DNA from: Thalassospira lucentensis MCCC 1A00383 = DSM 14000
GTDB lineage: Bacteria; Pseudomonadota; Alphaproteobacteria; Rhodospirillales; Thalassospiraceae
DNA length: 64,000 nucleotides
NCBI RefSeq assembly: GCF_000421265.1
Contig: NZ_ATWN01000013.1
Span: 41,640-105,639 of the forward strand
Direction: 5' to 3'
Shown: piece after piece, positions 41,816-50,613 of the stretch
Position numbering within the stretch: the stretch's first letter is position 1
Layout of the letters: every line of letters starts with the position of its first letter
The notes under the pieces: generated by a model
What the model was told of the DNA's origin: nothing
Databases searched by the model: none
Seen by the model: only the letters and a program-made list of their open reading frames with translations
Program-made: the position numbers and the translations under genes

Positions 41816-41953
41816 TCAATCGATCAGAAATGCGGCCATCAAAAGCAGCAGAACTGCGATGGAGAGCACGCTCCAGAGCATAAATTTGGTCCAGTTTTCC
41901 CAGCCGTGCTGATGGTCTTCGACCAGTTTGGTGTCGTAGTCGCTTCCTTGCAT
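41816..41953 (-). CDS. aa3-type cytochrome c oxidase subunit IV-like mini-protein, copy 1
   Basis: A 45-aa protein: MQGSDYDTKLVEDHQHGWENWTKF followed by one transmembrane helix (MLWSVLSIAVLLLLMAAFLI). This is the pattern of the alphaproteobacterial COX4_pro_2 family (PF07835), the small single-helix subunit of aa3 oxidase. GGGAGGAACCA precedes its ATG. The other oxidase genes are not in the window. A second, related copy is at 42997-43125. Confidence 0.82.
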   Translation of the reverse strand: MQGSDYDTKLVEDHQHGWENWTKFMLWSVLSIAVLLLLMAAFLID

Positions 41954-42367
41954 TGGTTCCTCCCAGTTGTTGTTTGGGGCCGCCAGTTGGTTGTGCCCAA
42001 TTGTTGATGCTTTTGCGGCGGACTTTATGCCCGTGCGCCACGGTGATCGCGCACGGCACCTGTGAAACTCTAGCGTGATTTAACTCTGGGGTGAATATCT
42101 TTTGTGTGAGTGTTCTTTTTGTGCGCTGCACTATTATCTTTCACCCGTCACCATTTACCCCTGACCGTGGGCCCCGCTGGACATGACAGAAGGGGTGTGC
42201 CATGATTTTGCCATGGAAAACGTTGTGACCCCTACCGATGCACGAATTTTTACCGCCAACCATAGGATGGCGGGGTAGGGACGTTTTGACCAAATGAGAT
42301 CCACCCGCCGGAGAGGCGGGTTTTTTTTATGGCTGTCTCCCGGCCTGTCCAACATGGGAGATGACCA
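41954..42367. other. Spacer with a plus-strand terminator at 42303-42328
   Basis: No confident gene. acccgcc (42303-42309) pairs with ggcgggt (42315-42321), loop ggaga, followed by eight Ts, a good plus-strand terminator. What it terminates is unclear; a 21-codon frame at 42213-42278 (MENVVTPTDAR...) precedes it but lacks a ribosome site. An untranslated small RNA is possible. Confidence 0.5.
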
Positions 42368-42931
42368 ATGCGACATTCCGTTTCAGAACCACACCGACGA
42401 ACCGTAAACGGGCGGCGCCCCTTAAACGGGGCTGATCAAGCGCCCGCTGTTTTGCATATGCTGTGCGGGAAAATTGCGGCGGGGAAATCAACACTGGCGG
42501 CTGAGCTGGCGCGAAAACCGGGCACCATCCTGATCGCGGAAGACGAATGGCTTTCGACACTTTTTGGCGATCAGATGCACTCGGTTGCCGATTATGTCGC
42601 GGTATCGGAAAAACTGCGCCGGGTGATGGGGCCGCACATCAGTATGCTGTTGATGTCGGGGCTTTCGGTGGTGCTGGATTTTCCGGCCAATACCGTCAAG
42701 CTCCGCTGCTGGATGCGCGATGTTTTTGACGATGTTGGGGCCGATCACAGGCTGCATTATCTTAATCTGCCAGAAGACATTTGCATGCAGCGCCTGCGGG
42801 CGCGCAATCAGGCAGGCGCGCATCAGTTTGCTGCCAGTGATGCGCAATTCCACCAGATTTCAGCATGGTTTGAGCCGCCAAGCGATGCGGAAGGGTTTAA
42901 TGTCGTCCCCTATCAGACCGACATCATGTGA
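42368..42931 (+). CDS. P-loop kinase / zeta-toxin-like AAA ATPase
   Basis: A 187-aa P-loop protein. Walker A is GKIAAGKSTLAAEL at about 34-47, followed by ILIAEDEWLSTLFG and VVLDFPANTVKLRCWMRDVFDD. The LID-like basic region is RLRARNQAGAHQF near 143-155. This is the arrangement of zeta-toxin-like or chloramphenicol phosphotransferase-like small-molecule kinases. No antitoxin lies beside it, so a toxin role is unlikely; the substrate is unknown. GGGAG stands 11 bases before the ATG. It sits between the two oxidase mini-subunit genes. Confidence 0.82.
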   Translation: MRHSVSEPHRRTVNGRRPLNGADQAPAVLHMLCGKIAAGKSTLAAELARKPGTILIAEDEWLSTLFGDQMHSVADYVAVSEKLRRVMGPHISMLLMSGLSVVLDFPANTVKLRCWMRDVFDDVGADHRLHYLNLPEDICMQRLRARNQAGAHQFAASDAQFHQISAWFEPPSDAEGFNVVPYQTDIM

Positions 42932-42938
42932 AACACAA

Positions 42939-42965
42939 AAAAGCTGCCGGTAAACGGCAGCTTTT
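42939..42965. terminator. Bidirectional terminator between kinase and oxidase mini-subunit
   Basis: aaaagctgccg (42939-42949) pairs perfectly with cggcagctttt (42955-42965), loop gtaaa. It serves the convergent genes at 42368 and 42997. Confidence 0.88.
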
Positions 42966-42996
42966 GAACATCTGGATTTCTGCCGGTTGTGGCAGA

Positions 42997-43125
42997 TTAC
43001 AGCAGGAAGATGGCCATCAGGATCAGAACGCCGATCACTGAAAGGGTGCCCCACTTCATAAAGACGGTGAAACCGTTATAGATATCAACGTGGGTTTCGG
43101 TCAGTTCGTAATCTTTACCCTGCAA
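42997..43125 (-). CDS. aa3-type cytochrome c oxidase subunit IV-like mini-protein, copy 2
   Basis: A 42-aa protein starting at TTG 43125 (LQGKDYELTETHVDIYNGF), immediately after AGGAGGCAAG, and ending in one helix (MKWGTLSVIGVLILMAIFLL). The QG-x-DY start and length align with copy 1 at 41816. Upstream ATGs at 43167 and 43185 lack ribosome sites. The TTG start is inferred from the ribosome site and the alignment with copy 1. The two copies may serve different oxidases or conditions. Confidence 0.78.
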   Translation of the reverse strand: MQGKDYELTETHVDIYNGFTVFMKWGTLSVIGVLILMAIFLL

Positions 43126-43206
43126 ACTTGCCTCCTGCGTTTTGGGATTTTTCAAATGTATATCCATCAAGTTGATGCAGTGCAAGATGTCAATTAACTC
43201 AAGATA

Positions 43207-43578
43207 TCATTGCGTTGGTTGATCGGTTTGAAGGCCGCCTTCGCAGACAAAGGGCAGGAACGAACCGGTCGCGCCAGCATTCATCATTTTGATCGACATC
43301 AGGTTGGCGTACGCAAGTTCAGCCTTGCTGTGCGGGCAGACGTAAATGCGTTCCGTGCAGCCCGATGCGATGAAGGCGTCTTCCTGCTGATTGAACGCAT
43401 TACTGGTTGCGTTTGCGGGCATGGCCGCACGGGTTTCATCGCGGTTTTCCTGATAGAGCGTACATTTGGTTTCGCGCCAAGTTGCACTGTGGGCATCCGT
43501 GGTGGTCAAGAGGGTGGTCGCGGTCAAGATGAGCGACGCGAGCATAATGCCAAGGGAGGTGGGTTGAGCGGATTTCAT
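43207..43578 (-). CDS. Small exported Cys-containing protein
   Basis: A 123-aa protein I do not recognise. Residues 1-31 form a signal peptide (MKSAQPTSLG... ending TTTDAHSA). The mature part has four cysteines, in ETKCTLYQ, SGCTERIYVCPHS and FVCEGG, which could form two disulfides in the periplasm. ATG 43578 is chosen because it creates the signal sequence, with AAAGG about 12 bases upstream; the frame is open to 43707. It lies downstream of purN on the same strand, 175 bp away. Confidence 0.65.
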   Translation of the reverse strand: MKSAQPTSLGIMLASLILTATTLLTTTDAHSATWRETKCTLYQENRDETRAAMPANATSNAFNQQEDAFIASGCTERIYVCPHSKAELAYANLMSIKMMNAGATGSFLPFVCEGGLQTDQPTQ

Positions 43579-43753
43579 CGTGGCTGGGGCCTTTGATGTT
43601 GCGGCACCTTGGAAGGTGCGACGGGCGTGGCGATGGCCTGCATAATCTGGCCAGACATTGTTTTGGCGCAAATGAGTGTCATAAAAAAGGGGCAGACTTT
43701 CGTTCACCCCTTGCTGGCTAAAACCATTTGCGGATCGCCCGCCACGGGTTCTT

Positions 43754-44428
43754 TCATCCGGGTTCTAGCACCGGATTGATGTCGGCCATTTCAAGCGTTT
43801 TGGCGTTGGCAACCGTGACAATGCCCTTGGCATCGACAGAAACGCGCCCGTCAGCGATCCAGCGGATGACCTGTGGGTAAATCTTGTGTTCCTGTTTGAG
43901 GATTCGCTGGGCCAGTTTGCCTGCATCATCGGTGGGCAGGACCGGGACGACGGCCTGTGCGATGATCGGGCCGCTATCGACTTCGGGCACGACGTAATGC
44001 ACGGTGCATCCGGCAAACTTCACGCCGGCATCAAGGGCGGCCTGATGAACGCCAAGGCCCTTAAAGCTTGGCAGAAGGGATGGATGGATATTGATCAGCC
44101 GGTCTTTCCAGCGGGTGACGAAGCTGTCACTGACCAAGCGCAGATAGCCCGCCAGGACAACAAGATCGGCACCAGATTCTTCGATCAGGGCACTGACCGC
44201 CGCATCATACGCTTCGCGGCCGCCTTCGTATCGCTTGTGCGAGATGGCCTCGGCCCGGATGCCCGCACGGCGGCCCCGGTCAAGCCCACCGGCATCGAGC
44301 TGGTTTGAAAAGACCAGCACGACTTCGGCGGGGTAATCGGGCGCATTGCAGGCATCAAGGATGGCTTGCAGGTTCGACCCGCCGCCTGAAATCAGGACAG
44401 CGAGTTTCAATTTTCTTACTTTTCCCAT
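43754..44428 (-). CDS. purN: Phosphoribosylglycinamide formyltransferase
   Basis: Third step of purine synthesis: transfers a formyl group from 10-formyltetrahydrofolate to GAR. It has 224 aa. Substrate loop [15 protein letters not shown] is at about 12-26, the catalytic asparagine and histidine lie in [20 protein letters not shown] near 113-132, and the catalytic aspartate is in [13 protein letters not shown] near 146-158. The ATG at 44428 lies inside the last codons of purM (13-bp overlap), so the pair is translationally coupled. The order purM-purN is standard. Confidence 0.95.
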   Translation of the reverse strand: MGKVRKLKLAVLISGGGSNLQAILDACNAPDYPAEVVLVFSNQLDAGGLDRGRRAGIRAEAISHKRYEGGREAYDAAVSALIEESGADLVVLAGYLRLVSDSFVTRWKDRLINIHPSLLPSFKGLGVHQAALDAGVKFAGCTVHYVVPEVDSGPIIAQAVVPVLPTDDAGKLAQRILKQEHKIYPQVIRWIADGRVSVDAKGIVTVANAKTLEMADINPVLEPG

Positions 44429-45489
44429 GACCGGGCCATGTTTTTGATCACGACTTGTGGGCCATCACCGGCGCGCGGGCCAATGAAACCGATCTGGCTG
44501 ACGGTTTCGCCGTGTTCACGCAAAAGCGCCTCGGCTTCGTCGGCTTTGTCGGCAGGGACCACAACGCACATGCCAATGCCGCAGTTAAAGGTGCGCGCCA
44601 TTTCCATGGCCGGAATGCCGCCCTGTTCGCCAAGCCATTTAAAGATCGGCAGGTATTCCCACGTGCTGGCGTCAAAGACAGCCGTCAGGTTTTCGGGCAG
44701 AACGCGCGGAACGTTTTCGGTCAAACCGCCGCCAGTGATGTGGGCAAGGGCCTTGATCAGACCGGCCTTATGCGCGGCCAAGCAGCTTTTGACATAGATT
44801 TTGGTCGGTTCAAGAAGGGCTTCGCCAACGGTTTTGCCCGGTGCGAACGGGGCCTCGTCGCTATACTCAAGGCCCGCTTTATCAACAACTTTGCGGACCA
44901 GTGAATAGCCGTTGGAATGTACGCCACTTGAGGCCAGACCAAGGATGACGTCGCCCTCGGCAACGGTGCTGCCATCGAGAAGTTCGCCACGTTCGGCCGC
45001 CCCGACGGCAAAACCGGCAAGGTCATATTCGCCGTCAGCATACATGCCCGGCATTTCAGCCGTTTCGCCGCCGATCAGTGCGCAGCCCGCCTGTTTGCAG
45101 CCCTCGGCAATGCCCGCAACCACATCAGCGGCATTATCGACGGACAGTTTTCCGGTGGCAAAGTAATCAAGGAACAAAAGCGGTTCGGCACCCTGAACGA
45201 CAAGGTCATTTACACTCATGGCGACAAGGTCGATGCCCACCGTGTCGTGTTTGTCGGCCAGAAAGGCGACTTTGAGTTTGGTGCCAACACCATCGGTGCA
45301 AGATACCAGTACCGGATCGTTATAGCCCGCCGCCTTAAGGTCAAACAGTGCGCCAAATCCACCAAGGCCACCGGAAACACCGGCGCGCGAGGTTGCCTTT
45401 GCCAGCGGTTTGATACGATCGACAAGGGCATTCCCGGCATCAATATCGACACCGGAGTCCTTATAGGTAAGGCCATTGGAGGAGGTCAT
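44416..45489 (-). CDS. purM: Phosphoribosylformylglycinamidine cyclo-ligase
   Basis: AIR synthetase, the fifth step of purine synthesis: ATP-dependent ring closure of FGAM. It has 357 aa. N-terminal markers: [19 protein letters not shown] and the [12 protein letters not shown] loop; then [35 protein letters not shown] and the [11 protein letters not shown] motif. The C-terminal half contains [16 protein letters not shown]. The frame is open to 45603, but ATG 45489 with AAGGA nine bases upstream gives the conserved N-terminus. It is divergent from the DUF2066 gene. Confidence 0.96.
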   Translation of the reverse strand: MTSSNGLTYKDSGVDIDAGNALVDRIKPLAKATSRAGVSGGLGGFGALFDLKAAGYNDPVLVSCTDGVGTKLKVAFLADKHDTVGIDLVAMSVNDLVVQGAEPLLFLDYFATGKLSVDNAADVVAGIAEGCKQAGCALIGGETAEMPGMYADGEYDLAGFAVGAAERGELLDGSTVAEGDVILGLASSGVHSNGYSLVRKVVDKAGLEYSDEAPFAPGKTVGEALLEPTKIYVKSCLAAHKAGLIKALAHITGGGLTENVPRVLPENLTAVFDASTWEYLPIFKWLGEQGGIPAMEMARTFNCGIGMCVVVPADKADEAEALLREHGETVSQIGFIGPRAGDGPQVVIKNMARSWEK

Positions 45490-45843
45490 TTCTGGGGTCC
45501 TTGGCAGCAAACATGCATGATAAATGGGCGGGAAAACCCCGCGTTTTTCATCAGTACGTCCTGATATCCAAGTGTCACTTGCGGTCCGGGTCGCAGTTTG
45601 CAAGGCTGCTGTTTGACCAATCCGCCATACTGACGCCTTTAATCAGATGCAAGAAACAAGCTGTGTCCTACTGATAAAAAACGCGGGCTTGATAATTTCC
45701 GCTGGCCCGAAAATACTCAAACGCGGACAATATGCAATGATCACCTGCGCATGACAGAGTTTTCTTTGCAGAATGCGTTCAACATGCCACAAAGAGCAGC
45801 AATAAAGAATCACATACGACGAGATTAGGGCAAAGAGGCATAA
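45490..45843. other. Divergent spacer between purM and DUF2066 gene
   Basis: No gene seen. It carries promoters for purMN and the DUF2066 gene. I found no convincing PurR-like palindrome or riboswitch in it. Confidence 0.45.
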
Positions 45844-46968
45844 GTGCTTACTTCATTGAAAAACATCAAGATGTTGGCTGGCGCTGCGACGGTTTCCGTG
45901 ATCCTGGCGTTCCCCGCAATGGCGCAGGACATATTCACCGTCAGCGGCGTCCATGTCGATGAAAGTGCAGATACGGCTGCCGCCGCCCGTGAACAGGCGC
46001 TTGAAATCGGTCAGCGTCGTGCGTTCGAAGAAGTTGTGGCGCGCCTGACACTGCCCGAAGATCGTCAGACCCTTTCGACACCCAATACGACCGAGATCAC
46101 CAATATGGTGCGTGACTTTGGGGTGTCGAACGAGAAAACATCGTCGGTGCGCTATATCGCGGACATGACGGTACGGTTCAAGGACAATGAACTGCGTAAC
46201 TATTTGCGTTTTCGCGATATTTCCTTTGCCGAACTGCAATCCAAGCCCGTGCTCATGGTGCCGGTCTATCGCACGCAAGGGACTGTTACCCTGTGGGATG
46301 ATCCGAACCCGTGGCGCGATGTCTGGTCGCGCAATGTTGCCGCGTCCGGTTTGGTGCCGATCAAGGCACCAATTGGTGATTTGAGCGACATCGGAACTAT
46401 TTCGGCCGAGCAGGCGGAAAGCGGTGCGATGGAGCGGCTTTCGGAACTTGCCAAACGCTATGGGGCCAATGTTGCCGTGGTTGCCAGTGCCGATGTCAGT
46501 GGCCCGAGTGGCGGCGAAACGGTTGATGTGACCGTGACGCGCTATGACCCGAACGGTGCGCCGCAGGTTTTTGGGGTGCGCGAAGCCACCCAGAGCGGTG
46601 AGACGCTGGATCAAACTTTGGTACGTGCGGCCAAGTCGGTTGCCGATCAGCTTTCAGACAGCTGGAAACGCGCCAATCTGATTAATTTCAGCACCGGTGG
46701 CAGCCTGATGGTGTTTATCCCGATTACCGGTCTTCAGGACTGGGCGAAGATCGAAGATAAGATGGTTGGCCTGCCGGTCGTGCGTAGTGCGCGTGTTGTG
46801 GCGATGTCGCGCCGCGAAGTTCAGCTTTCGCTTGAGTTCGTCGGATCGACCGATCAATTGCAAACCGCCCTTAATCAGCAAAATCTTAGCCTGACCCGTA
46901 TGGGAGAACTATGGTTCATTCAACCGGTTGGGACAGACCGGCTGGAAGGCCTGTCACTTGGCGGTTAA
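45844..46968 (+). CDS. DUF2066 domain protein, exported
   Basis: A 374-aa protein of the DUF2066 family. A signal peptide (residues 1-27, ending FPAMA before QDIFTV) sends it to the periplasm. The DUF2066 domain has ADTAAAAREQALEIGQRRAFEEVVARL near 42-68 and SKPVLMVPVYRT near 133-144. It starts with GTG at 45844, six bases after AGAGG. It is followed by an AI-2E-type permease and hdaA in the same direction, an arrangement recurrent in alphaproteobacteria. Function unknown; an envelope role is inferred from export. Confidence 0.87.
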   Translation: MLTSLKNIKMLAGAATVSVILAFPAMAQDIFTVSGVHVDESADTAAAAREQALEIGQRRAFEEVVARLTLPEDRQTLSTPNTTEITNMVRDFGVSNEKTSSVRYIADMTVRFKDNELRNYLRFRDISFAELQSKPVLMVPVYRTQGTVTLWDDPNPWRDVWSRNVAASGLVPIKAPIGDLSDIGTISAEQAESGAMERLSELAKRYGANVAVVASADVSGPSGGETVDVTVTRYDPNGAPQVFGVREATQSGETLDQTLVRAAKSVADQLSDSWKRANLINFSTGGSLMVFIPITGLQDWAKIEDKMVGLPVVRSARVVAMSRREVQLSLEFVGSTDQLQTALNQQNLSLTRMGELWFIQPVGTDRLEGLSLGG

Positions 46969-47070
46969 CATCGGGGGAATGGTAGGCCGTGGTTTGCCAG
47001 CAACCCAATACATCGCGGTATCTCGACGATTATCGGTTTTGGGCGTCTGGACAAACAGGGGTAACCAGAC

Positions 47071-48168
47071 ATGACATTTCGGCAGCAAGCACGTTTCTGG
47101 CTGGTTTTCACCATCGGGTTCTTTTTCCTGGTGTGGTTGTTTTCAAGCATCCTGTTGCCGTTTGTTGCCGGGATGGCGATTGCCTATTTCCTTGATCCGC
47201 TGGCCGATAAGCTTGAGGCGCGCGGCATTAGCCGCACCGTGGCAACCAGCATTATTACAGCCCTTTTCTTCCTGGTTTTCCTGTTTGTCTTGCTGTTGAT
47301 TGTGCCGATGATCGGCAGCCAGTTGGCCGGGTTCCTTGAACGGTTTCCGGGCTATGTCGATACATTGCAGGCCAATGTCGGGCCGTATTTGCAGGATGTT
47401 CTGGACCGGGTTGCGCCGGAAACCCTGCAAAGTGTTTCTGACGCCATCAAGGGCCAGACCGCCAATGCGCTTAAATGGGTCGGCAATGTTCTGACCAATG
47501 TTTTGTCGGGCGGATTGGCGTTGCTGAACTTCCTCAGCCTGTTGTTCATTACCCCGGTTGTGTCGTTCTATCTTTTGCGCGACTGGGACAAGATCGTTGC
47601 CAAGATCGACAGTTATCTGCCGCGCCGTTCGGCCCGTGATATTCGTCAGTGCGCACGCGAAATTGACGATACCCTTGCCGGGTTTGTCCGCGGGCAGTCG
47701 ACGGTGTGCATGTTGCTGGGGCTGTTTTACGGGCTTGGCCTGACACTGGCGGGTTTGGAATTTGGCTTTGTCATCGGGCTTATGACCGGGCTTGTCTCGT
47801 TCGTGCCGTATTTCGGAATGATTGCCGGATTTGCCGTTGGTTTCGGGGTGGCCTTGGCACAGTTCGGGGTCGGGCTTGACCTTGGGATTGTGGTTATTGT
47901 CTTTTTGATCGGGCAGTTGCTTGAGGGTAATTTCCTGACACCGAAACTGGTGGGCGACAAGGTCGGGCTGCATGCGGTCTGGGTGATGTTTGCCCTGCTT
48001 GCCGGTGGTGCCGTGTTTGGATTGCTTGGCGTGATGCTGGCCGTGCCGGTGGCCGCCGTGATCGGGGTGCTTGTGCGCTACGGGTTAAGACAGTATCTCG
48101 ACAGTCGTTTATATGATCATGGTTCCCACCCCCAAGAGGGTGATGGGTTTGAGAGCACCGAGAATTGA
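47071..48168 (+). CDS. AI-2E/PerM family transporter
   Basis: A 365-aa inner-membrane protein with about eight helices, in the AI-2E exporter/PerM family (PF01594). Hallmarks: the N-terminal FLVWLFSSILLPFVAGMAIAYFLDPLADKLEARGISR, the amphipathic loop RFPGYVDTLQANVGPYL, and the C-terminal LEGNFLTPKLVGDKVGLHAVWVMFALLAGG. The transported substrate is unclear; some relatives export autoinducer-2 and others exchange sodium. AGGGG precedes the ATG. Its 3' end may overlap hdaA. Confidence 0.92.
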   Translation: MTFRQQARFWLVFTIGFFFLVWLFSSILLPFVAGMAIAYFLDPLADKLEARGISRTVATSIITALFFLVFLFVLLLIVPMIGSQLAGFLERFPGYVDTLQANVGPYLQDVLDRVAPETLQSVSDAIKGQTANALKWVGNVLTNVLSGGLALLNFLSLLFITPVVSFYLLRDWDKIVAKIDSYLPRRSARDIRQCAREIDDTLAGFVRGQSTVCMLLGLFYGLGLTLAGLEFGFVIGLMTGLVSFVPYFGMIAGFAVGFGVALAQFGVGLDLGIVVIVFLIGQLLEGNFLTPKLVGDKVGLHAVWVMFALLAGGAVFGLLGVMLAVPVAAVIGVLVRYGLRQYLDSRLYDHGSHPQEGDGFESTEN

Positions 48169-48928
48169 GATCACAGTGACGCGGGCCAAAACGCCACCGG
48201 AAAAGGATATCAAGAACCAGAAGGCCAATCTGCCGGGCCAAACCGATGCCATTTCGGCCGAGGTCGCCCCGCAGCAATTGCCCTTGGCCCTTGAAATGCG
48301 TCCGGCGTTGGGACGCGATGATTTCATGGTGGCCCAAAGCAACAGCGAAGCGGTGGCGTGGATTGACCAGTGGCCAAACTGGCCTGTGCCGGCCTTGTGC
48401 CTTTATGGGCCCAAGGGGTGTGGCAAAAGCCATCTTGCCGAAGTGTGGCGGGCGAGGTCGGCTGCTTTGCGTGTCATGGCGCGTGATCTGGACGGGGTTC
48501 ATCCTGACGACCTTTTGGGCGATGCCAAGGGATTGGTGATTGAGGATGCCGATAGCGGCCTTGACGAGACCGTCTGCTTTCACATTTACAATATGCTCAA
48601 AGAACGCGGTGGGCATTTATTGTTGACCGCGACACAGCCACCGGCCCGCTGGAAAGTGGCGTTGCCGGATTTGAAATCGCGGTTGGGGGCGGCACTTGTG
48701 TGTGAAATTTCCCCGCCCGATGATGATTTGATGGTGGGGTTGTTGTTAAAGCTGTTTGCTGATCGGCAAATTCAGGCCGGGCCACAGACCATCAGTTATA
48801 TCCTGCCCCGGATCGAGCGATCCTTTGTGGCGTTAAGCGAATTGGTGGCCGCAGTCGATCGGCGGGCACTGGCGGAAAAGCGTGCGGTGACCTTGCCGCT
48901 TGTGCGTAGCGTTATGGAAGAGCTCTAG
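48113..48928 (+). CDS. hdaA: DnaA regulatory inactivator HdaA
   Basis: A DnaA-like AAA+ protein without the DNA-binding domain, which with the sliding clamp promotes hydrolysis of DnaA-bound ATP and prevents over-initiation. It has up to 271 aa. QQLPLALEM near residue 54 is the clamp-binding motif, Walker A-like GPKGCGKSH is near 99, and the sensor region LTATQPPARW is near 173. The start is uncertain: ATG 48113, ATG 48143 or a GTG near 48177 are all possible and none has a good ribosome site. The first two overlap the permease gene. Confidence 0.9.
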   Translation: MIMVPTPKRVMGLRAPRIEITVTRAKTPPEKDIKNQKANLPGQTDAISAEVAPQQLPLALEMRPALGRDDFMVAQSNSEAVAWIDQWPNWPVPALCLYGPKGCGKSHLAEVWRARSAALRVMARDLDGVHPDDLLGDAKGLVIEDADSGLDETVCFHIYNMLKERGGHLLLTATQPPARWKVALPDLKSRLGAALVCEISPPDDDLMVGLLLKLFADRQIQAGPQTISYILPRIERSFVALSELVAAVDRRALAEKRAVTLPLVRSVMEEL

Positions 48929-49067
48929 GCTGTTAATGGTGGGGGCGATCCCCATATCAATCCAGATTGATAATGCCATACGGGCTTGTAAATTTACGCG
49001 AAATTCATAGGTATATTTTACGGTTGCAGGCTATATTCGCAGCAATATCAATTACCGGATAGCACGT

Positions 49068-49568
49068 GTGAGCCCACAGCAGACCAAAGCCAAACCGTCG
49101 TTGAAAATTCAAACCAATGCGCTGATTGACGGCGGTCACGTATTGGGGTGGCGCGAATGGATCGGACTTCCTGATCTGGGAGTGCCGTGGATCAAGGCCA
49201 AGGTCGATACCGGGGCGCGGACATCGTCGCTCCATGCGCTTTATCCAAAGCTTGTCACGCAAGACGGTAAGGATTTTGTCCGGTTTGTCCTGCCACATTA
49301 TCGTGGTGACGGGCATGGGCGGATTGAATGTATCGCACCACTGGTTGAGCTTCGTGAGATTCGCAGCTCGAACGGAAATGCCGAAGAACGGTTTATTATT
49401 GCAACCCATATTGCGGTCGGGCACCATCGGCTTAAGGTTGAGATTTCTTTGGCAAACCGCTCAATCATGGGCTTTCCCATGCTTTTGGGCCGCACAGCTA
49501 TGAAGGCAGGAAGATTTTTGGTTCTACCATCAAAATCTTATCTTGCAGGGAAGCCAGATCAGAGTTAG
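49068..49568 (+). CDS. RimK/LysX-associated ATP-dependent zinc protease-like protein
   Basis: A 166-aa protein of the family once described as the ATP-dependent zinc protease domain (PF05618), with a retropepsin-like fold. The signature VDTGARTSSLHAL is at about 46-58 and resembles an aspartic-protease DTGA loop. VRFVLPHY, RSSNGNAEERFII and FPMLLGRTAM follow as in the family. It begins with GTG 49068. It lies 135 bp upstream of rimK and the deacylase-like gene, forming a conserved trio. Activity and substrate are inferred. Confidence 0.85.
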   Translation: MSPQQTKAKPSLKIQTNALIDGGHVLGWREWIGLPDLGVPWIKAKVDTGARTSSLHALYPKLVTQDGKDFVRFVLPHYRGDGHGRIECIAPLVELREIRSSNGNAEERFIIATHIAVGHHRLKVEISLANRSIMGFPMLLGRTAMKAGRFLVLPSKSYLAGKPDQS

Positions 49569-49703
49569 ACGCGGAGCAGAACGATCATGCACCGGAACAA
49601 TAGACGGGCAGGATCGTTTTTTCTTTCAGACAGTTTTATCGTTCCCGTAAACGAGATTTGATCGTTTGCGAGCCTTTTCATTCCGACTCCGGGAGCTCAT
49701 TGC

Positions 49704-50609
49704 ATGAAAATCGCGATGCTTGCGCGTAATCCAAATCTGTACTCCCACAAACGGTTGGTTGAGGCCGCCGAATCGCGGGGACATGAGATTGATATCATCA
49801 GTACGCTGCGGGTATCGATGAACATCACGTCGATGAAGCCGGAAATCTATTACGGTGGTGTCAAGCTGGTCGGATATGACGCGGTTATTCCGCGTATTGG
49901 TGTGTCGGTTACATCATTTGGTCTGGCGGTGTTGCGCCAGTTCGAAATGATGGGGGTTTATCCGCTTAATGAATCGGTGGCGATTGGCCGTTCGCGCGAC
50001 AAGTTGCGGTGTTTGCAGATTTTGGCGCGCCGCGGTATCGGCCTGCCGGTGACGGCCTTTGCCCACGATCCAAAGAAAACCGATGAGGTTCTTTCGATTG
50101 TTGGCGGTGCGCCTGTGGTGATCAAGCTTCTTGAAGGCACGCAAGGCATTGGTGTGGTTCTGGGCGAAACCGAGAAATCGGCGAAATCCGTGATTGAGGC
50201 GTTTCGCGGGGCCAGTGTCGATATCATGGTTCAGGAATTCATCAAGGAAGCAGGCAACAGCGATATCCGCTGTTTCGTGGTCGGCGGCAAGGTCGTTGCC
50301 AGCATGGAACGCACCGGGGCGGCAGGTGATTTCCGGTCGAACATGCACCGCGGCGGGTCCTCGCGCGCGATCCGCATTACCCCGCAGGAACGCTCAACAG
50401 CAGTTGAAGCAGCCAAGGCAATGGGGCTAAATGTTTGTGGTGTCGATATTCTTCGGTCCAACCACGGGCCGGTGGTGATGGAAGTCAACTCGTCACCGGG
50501 GCTTGAGGGCATCGAAGGGGCAACGGGCAAAGACATTGCCGGTATGATCATCGACTTCATGGAAAAAGATTTCCGTCCGGGCAAAGTACGGACCAAAGGC
50601 AAAGGATAA
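49704..50609 (+). CDS. rimK: RimK family ATP-grasp alpha-L-glutamate ligase
   Basis: An ATP-grasp ligase of 301 aa. In E. coli, RimK adds glutamates to the C-terminus of ribosomal protein S6. It begins [22 protein letters not shown]. Substrate and nucleotide motifs include [56 protein letters not shown] and [23 protein letters not shown], the metal-binding end of the ATP-grasp core. The length is typical. GGGAGCTC lies just before the ATG. A 4-bp gap separates it from the M14-like gene, so they are co-expressed. Confidence 0.93.
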   Translation: MKIAMLARNPNLYSHKRLVEAAESRGHEIDIISTLRVSMNITSMKPEIYYGGVKLVGYDAVIPRIGVSVTSFGLAVLRQFEMMGVYPLNESVAIGRSRDKLRCLQILARRGIGLPVTAFAHDPKKTDEVLSIVGGAPVVIKLLEGTQGIGVVLGETEKSAKSVIEAFRGASVDIMVQEFIKEAGNSDIRCFVVGGKVVASMERTGAAGDFRSNMHRGGSSRAIRITPQERSTAVEAAKAMGLNVCGVDILRSNHGPVVMEVNSSPGLEGIEGATGKDIAGMIIDFMEKDFRPGKVRTKGKG

Positions 50610-50613
50610 AAGC

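Noticed and set aside
42213..42278. 21-codon plus-strand frame before the terminator at 42303
   Set aside because: No ribosome site and no recognisable features, unlike the 26-codon gene at 38456.
42368..42931. Zeta toxin of a toxin-antitoxin pair
   Set aside because: The P-loop is similar, but there is no epsilon-type antitoxin next to it; a small-molecule kinase is safer.
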